A stretch of DNA of 64,000 bases from Cellulomonas aerilata (GCF_007991755.1 NZ_BJYY01000013.1:62001-126000); one strand, 5' to 3'. Positions 1-9,310 are shown, numbered from the stretch's first letter. Translations and numbers: made by a program. Notes: generated from the letters alone by a model not told the origin.

Positions 1-428
1 TGCTGACGCGGTTGACCGGGCGGGCCGTCGACGAGTCGGTGACCGTCTTCCCGCCGTTCTACTGCGAGTTCGGCAAGAACCTCACGCTCGGAGCCGGCGT
101 CTTCGTCAACATGGGCTGCCGCTTCCAGGACGCGGGCGGGATCACGATCGGCGACGGGACGCTGATCGGACACGGCAGCACCATCGTCACCCTGAACCAC
201 GGGGTCGACCCGGCCCGGCGAGCCGACATGATCCCGGCGCCCGTGGTGATCGGCCGCTCGGTGTGGCTGGGCGCCTCGGTCACCGTCGTGCCCGGTGTCA
301 CGATCGGCGACGGCGCGATCGTGGGCGCCGGCGCGGTCGTCACCAAGGACGTCCCGGCGAACGTAATCGTGGCCGGCGTCCCGGCTCGACTCATCCGCTC
401 CACGGGATTCGACGCCTCCAACCCCTGA
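1..428 (+). CDS. Sugar/maltose O-acetyltransferase, C-terminal part (left-hexapeptide repeat)
   Basis: The reading frame is open from the window edge, so the N-terminus is missing. The visible part reads as a NodL/Maa-type acetyltransferase, which moves acetyl from acetyl-CoA to a sugar hydroxyl in the cytoplasm. The segment around [19 protein letters not shown] and the run of I-G-D-G hexapeptide turns form the left-handed beta-helix. The LNH motif carries the usual catalytic histidine, and the end ([16 protein letters not shown]) is the typical closing coil. About 140 residues are seen of a usual 180-200. Family assignment is firm; the substrate cannot be told. Confidence 0.9.
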   Translation, partial: LTRLTGRAVDESVTVFPPFYCEFGKNLTLGAGVFVNMGCRFQDAGGITIGDGTLIGHGSTIVTLNHGVDPARRADMIPAPVVIGRSVWLGASVTVVPGVTIGDGAIVGAGAVVTKDVPANVIVAGVPARLIRSTGFDASNP

Positions 429-565
429 GGAGCACTGCGGATCCCGGGTGCCGCGCGACGACCCAGGCGGCGATGAGCCCCTGGCCGCTCGCTCCGAGAG
501 TCGCCAGGGCTCACCGGCGCACGAGGTGGCCGTCGAGAGCATCGGGGCGATGTACTGGACGGCCC

Positions 566-1894
566 ATGACTTCTTCGCAGACGGGCCCGTCCCCGTGGCG
601 GCGGCTGGCGGCCTGGGCGTGGCCGGGTCGTCCCGCGCGCTGGCGCGATGTCCCCGCACGACTGGCACCCACGCTCGTCACCGTGGGTCGCCTGACCCTG
701 GCGGCGGTCGTCTCGTACCTGATCTCCCTGCCTCTCACCGAGGGAGCAATCGACCTCACCGGTCCGCTGACGGCACTTCTGGTGGTGCAGGCCTCCGCGT
801 TCTCGACCATCAAGATGGGTGCCGTCCGCGTGGGTGCGGTGCTCTCCGGCGTCCTGGTCGCCACGGTGCTGTCGACCGTCGTCGGCTTGACCTGGTGGAG
901 CCTGGGGGCGGCGATCGCCGCGTCCTTGCTGCTCTCCAAGGTCCTCCGGCTGGGTGAGCAGGCCCTCGAGACCCCGATCAGCGCCATGCTGATCCTGGGC
1001 GTCACCAATCACGACGTGGCTGCCGAGGTCCGCATCCTCAACACCCTGATCGGCGCCGCGGTCGGTGTCGCGTTCAACCTCCTCTACCCGCCCGCCATGC
1101 CCACGGCCTCAGCCGGACGCGCCCTGCTGCGCGTGGCCGAGGGGGCAGCAGCTCCGCTGGACGCCGCCGCGGACGCACTGGAGAACGGCCCCGTCACCCG
1201 GGAGCGTGTCGAGGACTGGGTCGTCCGCGCACGGGCGGCCAACCGACTCGTCGCCGAGGCCACCGAGCGCATCGCCGCCCTCAGGGACAGCCGGCGGTTC
1301 AACCCCCGGGCCCTGGGCACCGCCGACGTCGAGCCGATACTCGCGTCCGGGCTGGACACCCTGGAGCATGCTCTGCTGTCCATCCGAGCCCTGTTCGCCG
1401 TGGTGCTCACCGAGCTGCCCAACGCCACGTCGGTGCGCGACGACCCGTACGGCGCCGAGCTGCGCACCGTCTTCGCCGTCGTCCTGCGGGACACCGCCGA
1501 GTGCCTGCGCAGCTTCGGGGGTCTCGTCGTCGCCGAGGCGGAGGACCGGGAGGAGGAGACCGAGCAGGCACTCGGTCAGAGCCTGGACGTGCTCCGCGAG
1601 ACCCAGGCCATCCTCACCGAGCTCATCATGGTCGACGCCGAGGCGAACACCTCGGCCTGGCTGCTGCGGGGCTCCATCCTCGCCGCGGTCGAGCAGGTCC
1701 TGTCCCGACTGAACCTCGAGGACCGCGCTCGGCTCCACCGGCGCTGGATGGAGGAGCAGGCCCGACGTCGGCTCGGAAGGCTCCCGCCCCTCATCGACGT
1801 CGTCCTCCCCCACCCCGACCGTCCCTTCCCGCGTGGCCTGGTGCGACCCGGACGTGGCGCGTCCCCGAACCGCCGGAGGCGGCGCGGCCGATGA
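566..1894 (+). CDS. Aromatic acid exporter / FUSC family membrane protein
   Basis: About 442 residues from ATG 566. The N-terminal third is hydrophobic, with several membrane segments including the stretches near LTLAAVVSYLISLPL, LSGVLVATVLSTVVGL and LIGAAVGVAFNLLYPP. The rest is a long charged helical cytoplasmic domain. This is the layout of ArAE/FUSC-type efflux proteins, thought to export aromatic acids or similar anions. The frame is open upstream to 263, but that part overlaps the acetyltransferase and is arginine-rich nonsense, so an internal start was chosen. ATG 470 is an alternative. The substrate is unknown. Confidence 0.75.
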   Translation: MTSSQTGPSPWRRLAAWAWPGRPARWRDVPARLAPTLVTVGRLTLAAVVSYLISLPLTEGAIDLTGPLTALLVVQASAFSTIKMGAVRVGAVLSGVLVATVLSTVVGLTWWSLGAAIAASLLLSKVLRLGEQALETPISAMLILGVTNHDVAAEVRILNTLIGAAVGVAFNLLYPPAMPTASAGRALLRVAEGAAAPLDAAADALENGPVTRERVEDWVVRARAANRLVAEATERIAALRDSRRFNPRALGTADVEPILASGLDTLEHALLSIRALFAVVLTELPNATSVRDDPYGAELRTVFAVVLRDTAECLRSFGGLVVAEAEDREEETEQALGQSLDVLRETQAILTELIMVDAEANTSAWLLRGSILAAVEQVLSRLNLEDRARLHRRWMEEQARRRLGRLPPLIDVVLPHPDRPFPRGLVRPGRGASPNRRRRRGR

Positions 1895-2302
1895 CCCGTG
1901 ATCACCTCGCCGACGTGCTGGCAGTCGTCGGGTTCCCCGTCTGGCCAGCTCGTCGGTCGCAGGTCCCCGGGCCCCGGGTCACAGCCAGCCGGAGGGCGAC
2001 CTCATCACGGATGCTCCGGAGGGGAGGGGGGTGGGTGCGGTCACCCGACCATCGAGCCCCGACCTCGCCGTGAGCGCCTCGGTGTCGACTGGATGTGCTG
2101 CCCACTCGATCAAGTGCGGGACGTCCCGGACCATCGGGCGCCCGCAACGACGCAGCACCGGTTCCCCGCGGCCTGCACTGGTGGACAGCAGTCGGCTGCT
2201 GGACTCCCGACCGGGAACCGATGACCCTGATGGGCCGGGAAGCGGGTCCGCTTCGCTGGGGTCGCCGGGCACTTGCTCGAGCGCCTTACGGAAGGACCCA
2301 CC
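1895..2302. other. Intergenic region, 408 bp
   Basis: No convincing gene. An in-frame ATG at 1891 overlaps the preceding stop as ATGA and opens 60 codons to 2073, but the product beyond the first ~20 residues is arginine/serine-rich and unlike a folded protein. The last ~30 bases hold a clear ribosome binding site (GGAAGGA) for the next gene. Confidence 0.5.
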
Positions 2303-3007
2303 ATGAGCACACCGTCCCGCGTCGCCGGCTGGGGGACAGTCGGCTTCGCCGTCGCCTTCGTCGTCACCTTCGTCGTCAACGCCACGATCGAGACGATGGC
2401 CGATCGTCCGGAGCTGCCGACGGCCGCGGACATGGCCGCGGACTTCGGAGGAGGAGTGATCTACATCGTCCTGTGGGGATCGGCGGGCGTCGCACTGGCT
2501 GTCGCGGCTGTCGGGCTGTCCGCGGTCGTCTGGCCCTCGGACGCCCTGGCGTCGAGGATCTCGACCGCGTTCGGGATCATCGCGTCAGCGGGATGGATCT
2601 TCTCGGGTGCGACCGTTCTTGCGCAGCGCACGGCGATGCTCAACGGCAACATCGCGGCGGCGGGGTCTGACATCGCATCCGAGCGAGCCGTCATCGAGGC
2701 GCTCTACATCGGAGTGCACGTCGGGGGCATCGTCTTCGCCTTCGCTGCCCTTCCGTGGCTGGCGACGGTCGCTGTCGGAGCGGACAAGCGTCGGGCCATG
2801 TCGCGGACAGCCGTCGCGTGCCTGTGGATCGCCGCGATCGGCCCTGTTGCGGGCTTCATGATCGCGGGCGCTCAGTTCGGACTTCTCGCGGTCGTCCCGG
2901 CGTTCGCCGTCGTCGGTACGTCATTGTTGAGAAGCGCACGACGGGGTGGTCGCAGAGCGGTCGCCGGGTCACCCGCCGCTGCCGTGGCGCCCGCCGCCGG
3001 AGGATGA
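2303..3007 (+). CDS. Six-helix membrane protein of unknown function (DUF4386-like)
   Basis: 234 residues from ATG 2303, with GGAAGGA six bases upstream. About six hydrophobic segments are visible (for example VGFAVAFVVTFVVN, IYIVLWGSAGVALAVAAVGL, IGVHVGGIVFAFAALPWLA), and the C-terminus is rich in arginine and alanine. Size and helix layout resemble DUF4386 proteins, but the match is from memory and weak. Its stop is overlapped by the start of the sensor kinase (ATGA), so it is probably co-translated with the two-component system. It may be that system's partner or output; this is inference. Confidence 0.7.
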   Translation: MSTPSRVAGWGTVGFAVAFVVTFVVNATIETMADRPELPTAADMAADFGGGVIYIVLWGSAGVALAVAAVGLSAVVWPSDALASRISTAFGIIASAGWIFSGATVLAQRTAMLNGNIAAAGSDIASERAVIEALYIGVHVGGIVFAFAALPWLATVAVGADKRRAMSRTAVACLWIAAIGPVAGFMIAGAQFGLLAVVPAFAVVGTSLLRSARRGGRRAVAGSPAAAVAPAAGG

Positions 3008-4845
3008 TCGACGGCATGGACCTCGCGGTGACCGTCGTCACGCAGGTGGTGAACTGGCCGCTGGCCGTGCTCACCGCGCGGCGGGCCGCGAGCGGCCGAG
3101 CCCCCTTCGCATCCTGGGCAACGGTGGCGCTGCTGGTCAGCGGCGCCGTCGCGGTGTGGGATCCCGCGTCCACGCTGACCTTCAGTCGCGCAGCCGTGGC
3201 GGTGTCCAACGCAAGCCTCGCCCTGCTGTTCACGGTCTATTTGGACGGCCGATTCGTCCCACGGTGGACCATCGTGCCGGTCGTCATCGAGATCGCCGTG
3301 CAGGCGGCCGACGTCGCGAGCGGCTTCGCGCTCGAGAGCCGGCTCTGGTGGCCGATGCACTTCGTCGCGATCTGGGCGGTGCTGATCGTCGGCGGTCAGG
3401 TCCACCGCTATCGCTCGCGGTCCTCTGTCGACGAGCGGGAGCGGACACGCTGGCCATTGCTCACGATCGTCCTGATGGTGGTGGCATTCAGCCTGTGGAG
3501 CTTCGTCGCTCTCGGCCTCGGCGCGGTCGCGACGGACCGCTCGCAGTCCTGGCTGGCGAACCTGCTGTTCGTCCTGCCCGGCGTGGGGTTCGCGGTCGGA
3601 CTGCTCGCGCCGCGACTGCTGCGCGTGGACAGGGCGCTGCGGTGGACGATCACCTGGGGACTGTGGTCGACCGCGATGAGCGCGCTCGCGTGGGCGGCCT
3701 CGACGGCGCTCCTCGCACTGCCGGCCGCACCGCGCTCGTGGTCGACGGCGGCGATCGTCGGCGCGACCGCCCTCCCGGCACTGTGGGCCACCCGCCGCAT
3801 GGCCGAGCTCACCGTGTACGGCCGCCGCCCCGATCCGGGACGCACACTCGAGGAGCTCGGCAATCGCCTTGCGGCGACTGTGGACCCTCGCACGGTCCCG
3901 GTCGACATCGTCGCGACGGTCACCAGCTCGCTCGGACTTGCCGGAGCCGCTCTCCGTGGTGTTCCAGCACTGTCGGCGACGGCAGGGGCGTCGGTCGAGG
4001 CGTCGGAAGGGCGGATGGAGTATCCGATCCGCTATCAGGGCGAGCGACTCGGGCACCTGGTCGTCATCCCTCGCCCGGGGGAATCTGCCCTCACGGCCCA
4101 CGACCGCGCGGTGCTGACCCAGATCTGCGGTCAGGCAGCGCCCGCTCTGCACAGTGCCAGGGTGGTCCGTGACCTGATCGACGCGCGCTCCCGGCTCGTG
4201 TTCGCACGTGAGGAGGAGCGCAAGCGCTTGCGTCGGGACCTGCACGACGACCTCGCGCCGACGTTCGCCGGTCTGGGACTGACCGCGGCGGCGGTGGAGA
4301 CGTTCTCGCGCCTCGGAGACGAAAGAGCCGCGGAGGCGGCAGCCCGGCTGGTGGTGGGCCTCGGGGCGGCCACGCGCCAGCTGCGCGACGTCGCCTACGA
4401 CCTGCGACCGCCGGTGCTGGACGACCGTGGTCTCGTCGCCGCGATCGAGGAGCGGTTGTCGGCACCTGGCTCCGTGCCCGTCTTTCGTGTGGACGCACCG
4501 CCTGAGCGCCTCGAGCTCCCCGCGGCGGTCGAGTCGGCGGCGCTGCGCATCGTCCAGGAGGCGGTCACGAACGTCCGACGACACGCCGCGGCATCCGTCT
4601 GCGTCGTCACGGTGGCCGTGGACCCCGGGATGCTTCGCCTCGGGATCGCCGACGACGGCGTCGGGATCCCGGACCGTCTCGCCGGGGGCATAGGGATGCG
4701 GTCCATGACGGAGCGAGCGGGAGAGGTGGGCGGCGAGCTGTCCGCCGGCCCCGCGCCGGGGGGTGGCACGCTCGTGAGAGCGTCGCTGCCCCTCACCGGC
4801 GTGCCACTGCCCGAAGCGACCGCACTCGCGGGCGAGGCGACGTGA
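3004..4845 (+). CDS. Sensor histidine kinase, NarL/LuxR-type system (HisKA_3)
   Basis: 613 residues from ATG 3004, with GGAGG directly upstream inside the previous gene and an ATGA overlap. Residues ~1-280 hold about eight membrane helices. A GAF-like linker follows (~310-395), then the dimerization/phosphoacceptor helix RLRRDLHDDLAP with phospho-histidine H414. The HATPase_c domain follows, with the N-box QEAVTNVRRHA and G-boxes DDGVGIP and GGIGMRSM. This arrangement is typical of kinases that phosphorylate a NarL/LuxR-type regulator, and the next gene is one. The extensive membrane domain suggests an envelope or lipid-soluble signal, but no ligand can be deduced. ATG 3016 is an alternative start. 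Confidence 0.92.
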   Translation: MIDGMDLAVTVVTQVVNWPLAVLTARRAASGRAPFASWATVALLVSGAVAVWDPASTLTFSRAAVAVSNASLALLFTVYLDGRFVPRWTIVPVVIEIAVQAADVASGFALESRLWWPMHFVAIWAVLIVGGQVHRYRSRSSVDERERTRWPLLTIVLMVVAFSLWSFVALGLGAVATDRSQSWLANLLFVLPGVGFAVGLLAPRLLRVDRALRWTITWGLWSTAMSALAWAASTALLALPAAPRSWSTAAIVGATALPALWATRRMAELTVYGRRPDPGRTLEELGNRLAATVDPRTVPVDIVATVTSSLGLAGAALRGVPALSATAGASVEASEGRMEYPIRYQGERLGHLVVIPRPGESALTAHDRAVLTQICGQAAPALHSARVVRDLIDARSRLVFAREEERKRLRRDLHDDLAPTFAGLGLTAAAVETFSRLGDERAAEAAARLVVGLGAATRQLRDVAYDLRPPVLDDRGLVAAIEERLSAPGSVPVFRVDAPPERLELPAAVESAALRIVQEAVTNVRRHAAASVCVVTVAVDPGMLRLGIADDGVGIPDRLAGGIGMRSMTERAGEVGGELSAGPAPGGGTLVRASLPLTGVPLPEATALAGEAT

Positions 4846-5474
4846 CTGCGGCACCGACGATGCTCGTCGTCGACGACCACCCGGTGTTCCGGCGCGGAAT
4901 CGCCGAGCTGTTCCGGGCCGTGGGCTACACGGTCGTCGGCGAAGCGGCCTCCGCGGCTGAGGCGGTGGCGCTGGCCCGCGCCACCCGCCCCGACGTCGTG
5001 CTCATGGATCTCGGGCTCCCGGACGACTCCGGCATCGTCGCCACGGCGCGCATCGTCGGCGAGCGGCCCGCGACCAAGGTCGTCGTCGTGACCATGTACG
5101 ACGACGACGGCTCCGTCCGGCAAGCACTGGCCGCCGGTGCCACGGGGTACGTCGTGAAGGATGCCTCGCACCCCGAGATCCTCGCTGCTGTCGCCGCGAC
5201 CGTGCAGGGCTCGGTCGTCCTCAGCTCCACGGTGGCGGGAGCCGCCGGACGCTTCGACGCCCGCCGGTCGTCCGCGGGCGATCCGTTCCGTCTCACCCCG
5301 CGCGAAGCCGACGTCCTCGATCTGGTGGTGCGCGGACTCACCAACAGCCAGATCGCCGAACGGCTCGGGCTCTCCGGGAAGACCGTCGCGAACAACGTGT
5401 CGATGCTGCTCGCGAAGTGCGGCGCGGTCGACCGTATCCAGCTCGCAGCAGTCGCGCGCGCCGCGTTCGGATAG
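4842..5474 (+). CDS. Response regulator, NarL/LuxR family
   Basis: 210 residues. The GTG start overlaps the kinase stop as GTGA, so the pair is translationally coupled. The receiver domain starts with LVVDDHPVFRRG, has the phosphoacceptor at D56 (VVLMDLGLPD), and a conserved lysine in YVVKDA. The C-terminal LuxR-type helix-turn-helix begins LTPREADVLDLVVRGL and includes NSQIAERLGLSGKTVANNVS. The recognition helix has KTVANN instead of the common KTVRNH, so the target sequence may be divergent. Likely target: its own operon or nearby genes (inference). Confidence 0.95.
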   Translation: MTAAPTMLVVDDHPVFRRGIAELFRAVGYTVVGEAASAAEAVALARATRPDVVLMDLGLPDDSGIVATARIVGERPATKVVVVTMYDDDGSVRQALAAGATGYVVKDASHPEILAAVAATVQGSVVLSSTVAGAAGRFDARRSSAGDPFRLTPREADVLDLVVRGLTNSQIAERLGLSGKTVANNVSMLLAKCGAVDRIQLAAVARAAFG

Positions 5475-5555
5475 CGGAGACGGCACTTCCCTGGAGGAAC
5501 CTCGCCGGATGTGACCGAATGCGGATCGCGGGAACTGCATCCGTGGAGAAGCTCA

Positions 5556-5765
5556 TCAGCGCGACGTCGTGGACCGAAGGCGGCGTGCGGGCATCCGGCC
5601 CACTCCGGGGACGAAGCGGCCTGTCCGGGCGGCCCAGGCGCGGTACCGCTCGCCATGCACCTGCGCCAGGTACGGCTCCTCCACCGCGCGCACCTGCAGC
5701 TGGACCGCGACCACGAGGGCGGTCAGCGCGGCAGCGCTGGTGACGGCGGGCACCATCGAGCACAT
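5556..5765 (-). pseudogene. Remnant of an isoprenylcysteine O-methyltransferase-like membrane methyltransferase
   Basis: An open stretch of 69 codons on the minus strand with coding-type third-position GC. One hydrophobic segment (SAAALTALVVAVQLQVRAVEE) is followed by EPYLAQVHGERYRAWAARTG and RFVPGVG. That order matches the C-terminal tail of ICMT/PEMT-type methyltransferases, where the E-Y-R-x-Y/W and R-x-x-P residues sit next to the SAM pocket. The usual protein has 150-220 residues, and the upstream 100-150 are absent: the next gene on this strand is a VOC protein. I read it as a truncated gene. It could instead be a real very small protein starting at the ATG at 5765 or 5756. Confidence 0.55.
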
Positions 5766-5812
5766 GGTGACCCGAGCGGGGCGGCCGAGCTTCGGGCCGC
5801 CCCGCTCCGCAG

Positions 5813-6235
5813 TCAGCCGGCGTAGGGCGCGGCGACGTCCAGCACCCAGGTGACCCCGAAGCGGTCGGTCAGCATCCCGTAGAGCGGTGCCCACTGCGCC
5901 GGTGCGAGGTCCACGGTGACGGTCGCCCCCTCGGCGAGGCGACCCCAGTACTGCTCCAGCTCCTCGGCGTCGTCGGCGCGGACGGAGACGAAGAAGGGAG
6001 CCTGACCGCGATCCCACGGCCGGGTGGCGGGGACGTCGTAGGCCATGACCCGGAAGCCGTTGCGGGCGGTCACCTGACCCCACATGAGGTGGGTCGCCTC
6101 GGCGGGGTCCTGGACGTCGTTCGCGTCCGCGTAGGTGATCGCGAGCAGCTCTCCGCCGAAGGCGGAGCGGTAGAACTCGAGTGCGGCACGGGCTTCGCCG
6201 CGGAAGTTCAGGTGCGTGGTGGTCTGCAGGCTCAT
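5813..6235 (-). CDS. VOC family protein (PhnB-like)
   Basis: 140 residues, start chosen at MSLQTTTHLNFRG because GAGGAGACGACC lies just upstream. The frame is open to 6268, but the extra residues are arginine-rich. The fold is the paired beta-alpha-beta-beta-beta of vicinal-oxygen-chelate proteins, closest to PhnB/YjdN-type members: the opening NFRGEARAALEFYRSAFGG and the closing FGVTWVLDV are typical. Such proteins are often annotated as glyoxalase/bleomycin-resistance-like without a known reaction. It is divergent from the WYL regulator gene 100 bp away, which may control it (inference). Confidence 0.88.
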   Translation of the reverse strand: MSLQTTTHLNFRGEARAALEFYRSAFGGELLAITYADANDVQDPAEATHLMWGQVTARNGFRVMAYDVPATRPWDRGQAPFFVSVRADDAEELEQYWGRLAEGATVTVDLAPAQWAPLYGMLTDRFGVTWVLDVAAPYAG

Positions 6236-6335
6236 CGGTCGTCTCCTCGTCCGGGGTGGTCGCTCCACCCGTCCGGACGACGATGGCAGCAGTGGCGGTC
6301 AGGTCCTGTCCTCCACTTGGCGCATACTCGGACCC

Positions 6336-7379
6336 GTGAGCGGGACGTCCGGTCGGCTGCTGTCGCTGCTGTCCTTGCTCCAGGCCCGCCGCGACTGGCC
6401 CGGCCAGGTGCTGGCCGAGCGGCTGGGGGTCAGTGGCCGGACCGTCCGTCGTGATGTGGACCGGCTGCGCGACCTGGGCTATCCCATCCACGCCACCCTG
6501 GGTCCGGACGGTGGCTACCGGCTAGCGCCCGGTACCGACCTGCCCCCGCTCCTCTTCGACGACGAGCAGGCCGTGGCCCTGGCCATCGCGCTGCAGCTGG
6601 CGGCGACGAGCGGTGCCGGCATCACCGACGGTGCCGCGCGAGCCCTGGCGACCCTCCGCCAGGTGATGCCCACGCGGCTACGGCACCGCGTCGACTCGGT
6701 GCGCCTCACCGCCATCCCGCAGGCCCCCTCCTCGCCCCCGGTCGACGCAGCAGCCCTGCTGGCGGTGTCCGACGCTGTCCGCTCCCGTGAGGTGCTGCGT
6801 TTCGACTACCGGAGCGACCAGGCGCAGGCGGACGGCGAGCCCGGACCTGCCCGGCGCGTCCAGCCTCACCATCTGCTGGCCCGGGGCGGCCGCTGGTACC
6901 TCCTCGGCTGGGATCTCGATCGCGCGGACTGGCGCACGTTCCGGGTCGAGCGGATGGTTCCCCGCACACCGACCGGGCCCCGCTTCGCACCGCGCGAGGT
7001 CCCCGGAGGCGACGCCGCAGCGTTCGTCGCCGCACGGTTCAAGGGCTCCGACGGCGACGACGCCTGGCCCTGCCGCGGTGAGGTGCTCCTGGACCTGCCG
7101 GCCGCAGAGGTGGCGCCCTACGCGTCCGAGGGGACGGTCGAGGCCGTCGCACCGAGCCGTTGCCGCGTGACCCTCGGCGCATGGTCATGGCACAGCCTGG
7201 CCGCCACCGTCGCCCGCTTCGACGCCACCTTCGAGGTCGTCGGCCCGCCGGAGCTCGCGCGAGCACTCGACGTCCTGTCCGCGCGGTTCGCCACGGCCGC
7301 AGCGTCCTTCGATCACGGCGGCACCACCGACGCGGGACCCAGGAGCAGTCGACGTCGAGCGGGGCACCGGACCGGGTGA
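6336..7379 (+). CDS. DeoR-type HTH / WYL-domain transcriptional regulator
   Basis: 347 residues from GTG 6336. The N-terminal helix-turn-helix (RLLSLLSLLQARRDWPG, then ERLGVSGRTVRRDVDRL) is of HTH_11 type. A WYL domain follows, with the landmark LRFDYRS strand, HHLLARGGRWYLLGWD and RTFRVERM, and then a WCX C-terminal extension. WYL regulators bind nucleic-acid-derived or nucleotide ligands and may repress or activate. The start was set by an apparent leaderless promoter: CATACT ends seven bases before the GTG and there is no ribosome site. The longer frame to 6216 overlaps the divergent VOC gene and was not used. Confidence 0.92.
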   Translation: MSGTSGRLLSLLSLLQARRDWPGQVLAERLGVSGRTVRRDVDRLRDLGYPIHATLGPDGGYRLAPGTDLPPLLFDDEQAVALAIALQLAATSGAGITDGAARALATLRQVMPTRLRHRVDSVRLTAIPQAPSSPPVDAAALLAVSDAVRSREVLRFDYRSDQAQADGEPGPARRVQPHHLLARGGRWYLLGWDLDRADWRTFRVERMVPRTPTGPRFAPREVPGGDAAAFVAARFKGSDGDDAWPCRGEVLLDLPAAEVAPYASEGTVEAVAPSRCRVTLGAWSWHSLAATVARFDATFEVVGPPELARALDVLSARFATAAASFDHGGTTDAGPRSSRRRAGHRTG

Positions 7380-7520
7380 GGTCGACCTCCGCCCGTCGGC
7401 CGGGGCCCCTGCCGAGCCCTGCCGTGCCCCTGGACCGGATCTCGCCGTGAGCCGGTGTCCAGGCGCGGCCGTGCGCGGCCGTGCGCGGTCGAGGCATGGG
7501 CGTCCCGCTACGGTCGTCAG

Positions 7521-7871
7521 GTGATCGGGAGCATCGACGAGGTCGTGATCGACTGCGCAGAACCGGCCATGCTCGCGGCCTTCTGGGCGCGGGTGCTCGG
7601 CGGAGAACCTGTCGAGCGCGACGACGCGTGGTGGTACATCCTGCCGCCGGGATGGACGCAGCTGTCCTTCCAGCGGGTGCCGGAGCCCAAGACGGTCAAG
7701 AACCGCCTGCACCTGGACGTCCGCGTCGACGACATCGACGACGCCACCGCGCAGGCCGAGGCCCTGGGCGCACGACGCGTCGGCGCGGTGCACAGGGGGG
7801 ACGCGGGTTCGTTCCAGGTCCTGCACGACCCCGAGGGCAACGAGTGGTGCGTGGTCACGCCGGGGTCGTGA
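7521..7871 (+). CDS. VOC family protein (glyoxalase-like domain)
   Basis: 116 residues from GTG 7521. The sequence runs GSIDEVVIDCAEPAMLAAFW, WARVLGGEP, WWYILPPG, LHLDVRVDDID and ends HDPEGNEWCVVTPG, the usual single-repeat pattern of Glyoxalase_6/VOC proteins, which act as dimers. TACGGT lies exactly six bases before the GTG and there is no Shine-Dalgarno site, so the mRNA is probably leaderless. It is downstream of the WYL regulator but with its own promoter. No specific reaction can be assigned. Confidence 0.87.
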   Translation: MIGSIDEVVIDCAEPAMLAAFWARVLGGEPVERDDAWWYILPPGWTQLSFQRVPEPKTVKNRLHLDVRVDDIDDATAQAEALGARRVGAVHRGDAGSFQVLHDPEGNEWCVVTPGS

Positions 7872-7987
7872 CCGCTGGACGAGCCCCGCCCGGACGCCCG
7901 GCCAAGCGCGGGCCGGACCTCACGTGCGTGCCGCCCAGGGGCGGCGCAGTCCCTCCGGCCATCGCACCCCGGGAAGCGACCCGATGG

Positions 7988-9310
7988 TCACCCGGCGCGG
8001 TGAGGGCCGTCCAGCTCGAACACGTCGGGGACACCGTCCTCGTCGGTGTCCACGGACTCCTCGGCCTCGATCTGGCGGTAGGCGCGGTCACGTGAGCGCA
8101 GCACGAGCGCGGCGAGCACGGCGGCCAGGACGGACCCGGTCAGCACGCCCACCTTGACGTGCTCCTCCCGGCTGGCGTCGGCGCCGAAGGCGAGCTCGCC
8201 GATCAGCAGCGAGACGGTGAAGCCGACACCACCGAGGAGGGCCACTCCCAGGACATCGGCCCAGCGCAGGCTCGCGTCCAGGCTGGCCCTGGTGAACCGG
8301 GCCACGAGCGCCGTCGTGCCGAAGATCCCCACGACCTTGCCGACCACCAGTCCGGCGACGATGCCCAGTGCCACGGGGTCGCGCAACGACGCCGTCAAGC
8401 CGCTCAACCCGCCGACGGTGACGCCCGCGGCGAAGAACGCGAACACCGGCACCGCCACCCCTGCGGACAGCGGCCGGAAACGGTGCTCGAAGTGCTCGGC
8501 CAGCCCTGGTCCGGCTTCGGGCCCGCCGGCGGCGTCGCTCCGGACGACCGGCACCACGAAGCCGAGCAGCACGCCCGCCACCGTGGCGTGGATCCCGGAG
8601 GCGTGCATGAGTGCCCAGCACACAACGGCGAGCGGGAGAAGCACCCACCAGGAGCGCACCCGCCTCTGCACCGCGACCGCGAACACCGCCAGGACCGCCA
8701 GTGCCCCGGCGAGCGGCGCCAGGTGGAGCTCGTCGGTGTAGAAGACGGCGATGATCGTGACGGCCAGGAGGTCGTCGACCACGGCGAGGGTCAGCAGGAA
8801 CGTCCGGAGCGCACTGGGCAGGTGCGTGCCGACGACCGCCAGCACGGCCAGGGCGAAGGCGATGTCGGTCGCGGTCGGGATCGCCCATCCACGCAGGGCG
8901 CCCGCTCCGCCCGACGCGTTGACCGCTGCGTACACCAGTGCCGGCGCGGCCATCCCGCCGACGGCAGCCATGATGGGCAGGGCCGCCCGGCCGGGGCTGC
9001 GCAGGTCGCCCGCGACGAACTCCCGCTTGAGCTCGAGACCCACGACGAAGAAGAAGATCGCCAGCAGCCCGTCCGCCGCCCAGGTGCCCAGGGTGAGATC
9101 GAGGTGCAGCACGGCCGGACCGACCCGCAGCTCGCGCAGCGCACGGTAGGACTCGGCCCACGGGGAGTTGGCCCAGACGAGCGCCAGCACGGTCGCGGCG
9201 AGGAGCAGGGCGCCCCCCACCGTCTCCTTGCGCAGGATCGCGGTGATCCGCTGGACCTCCGTCCACGACCCGCGGGTGAGGAGGAGCTGGGGCGCGGAGG
9301 TGGAGGGCAT
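7988..9310 (-). CDS. nhaA: Na+/H+ antiporter NhaA
   Basis: 440 residues from the ATG at 9310 (AAAGG upstream). Around 12 membrane segments. The pH/Na+ site shows the expected aspartates in [12 protein letters not shown] and in [14 protein letters not shown] (the D163/D164 pair of the E. coli protein). [13 protein letters not shown] and [16 protein letters not shown] are also NhaA landmarks. It extrudes Na+ in exchange for protons at the cytoplasmic membrane. The C-terminal ~30 residues form an acidic cytoplasmic tail ([18 protein letters not shown]) beyond the usual end, which resembles a thrombospondin-3-like Ca-binding motif. Whether that matters is unknown. Confidence 0.97.
   Translation of the reverse strand: MPSTSAPQLLLTRGSWTEVQRITAILRKETVGGALLLAATVLALVWANSPWAESYRALRELRVGPAVLHLDLTLGTWAADGLLAIFFFVVGLELKREFVAGDLRSPGRAALPIMAAVGGMAAPALVYAAVNASGGAGALRGWAIPTATDIAFALAVLAVVGTHLPSALRTFLLTLAVVDDLLAVTIIAVFYTDELHLAPLAGALAVLAVFAVAVQRRVRSWWVLLPLAVVCWALMHASGIHATVAGVLLGFVVPVVRSDAAGGPEAGPGLAEHFEHRFRPLSAGVAVPVFAFFAAGVTVGGLSGLTASLRDPVALGIVAGLVVGKVVGIFGTTALVARFTRASLDASLRWADVLGVALLGGVGFTVSLLIGELAFGADASREEHVKVGVLTGSVLAAVLAALVLRSRDRAYRQIEAEESVDTDEDGVPDVFELDGPHRAG

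Noticed and set aside
1891-2073. 60-codon ORF overlapping the FUSC-family stop as ATGA
   Set aside because: Starts like a protein (TRDHLADVLAVVGFPVW) but becomes Arg/Ser-rich; no homolog recognised, no ribosome site of note. Could be a decayed gene.
2872-4854. Minus-strand frame of 660 codons opposite the sensor kinase
   Set aside because: No domain pattern; arginine-rich shadow of the kinase gene.
5511-5825. Plus-strand 104-codon ORF after the response regulator
   Set aside because: Antisense to the methyltransferase-like fragment; His/Arg/Gly-rich without domain character.
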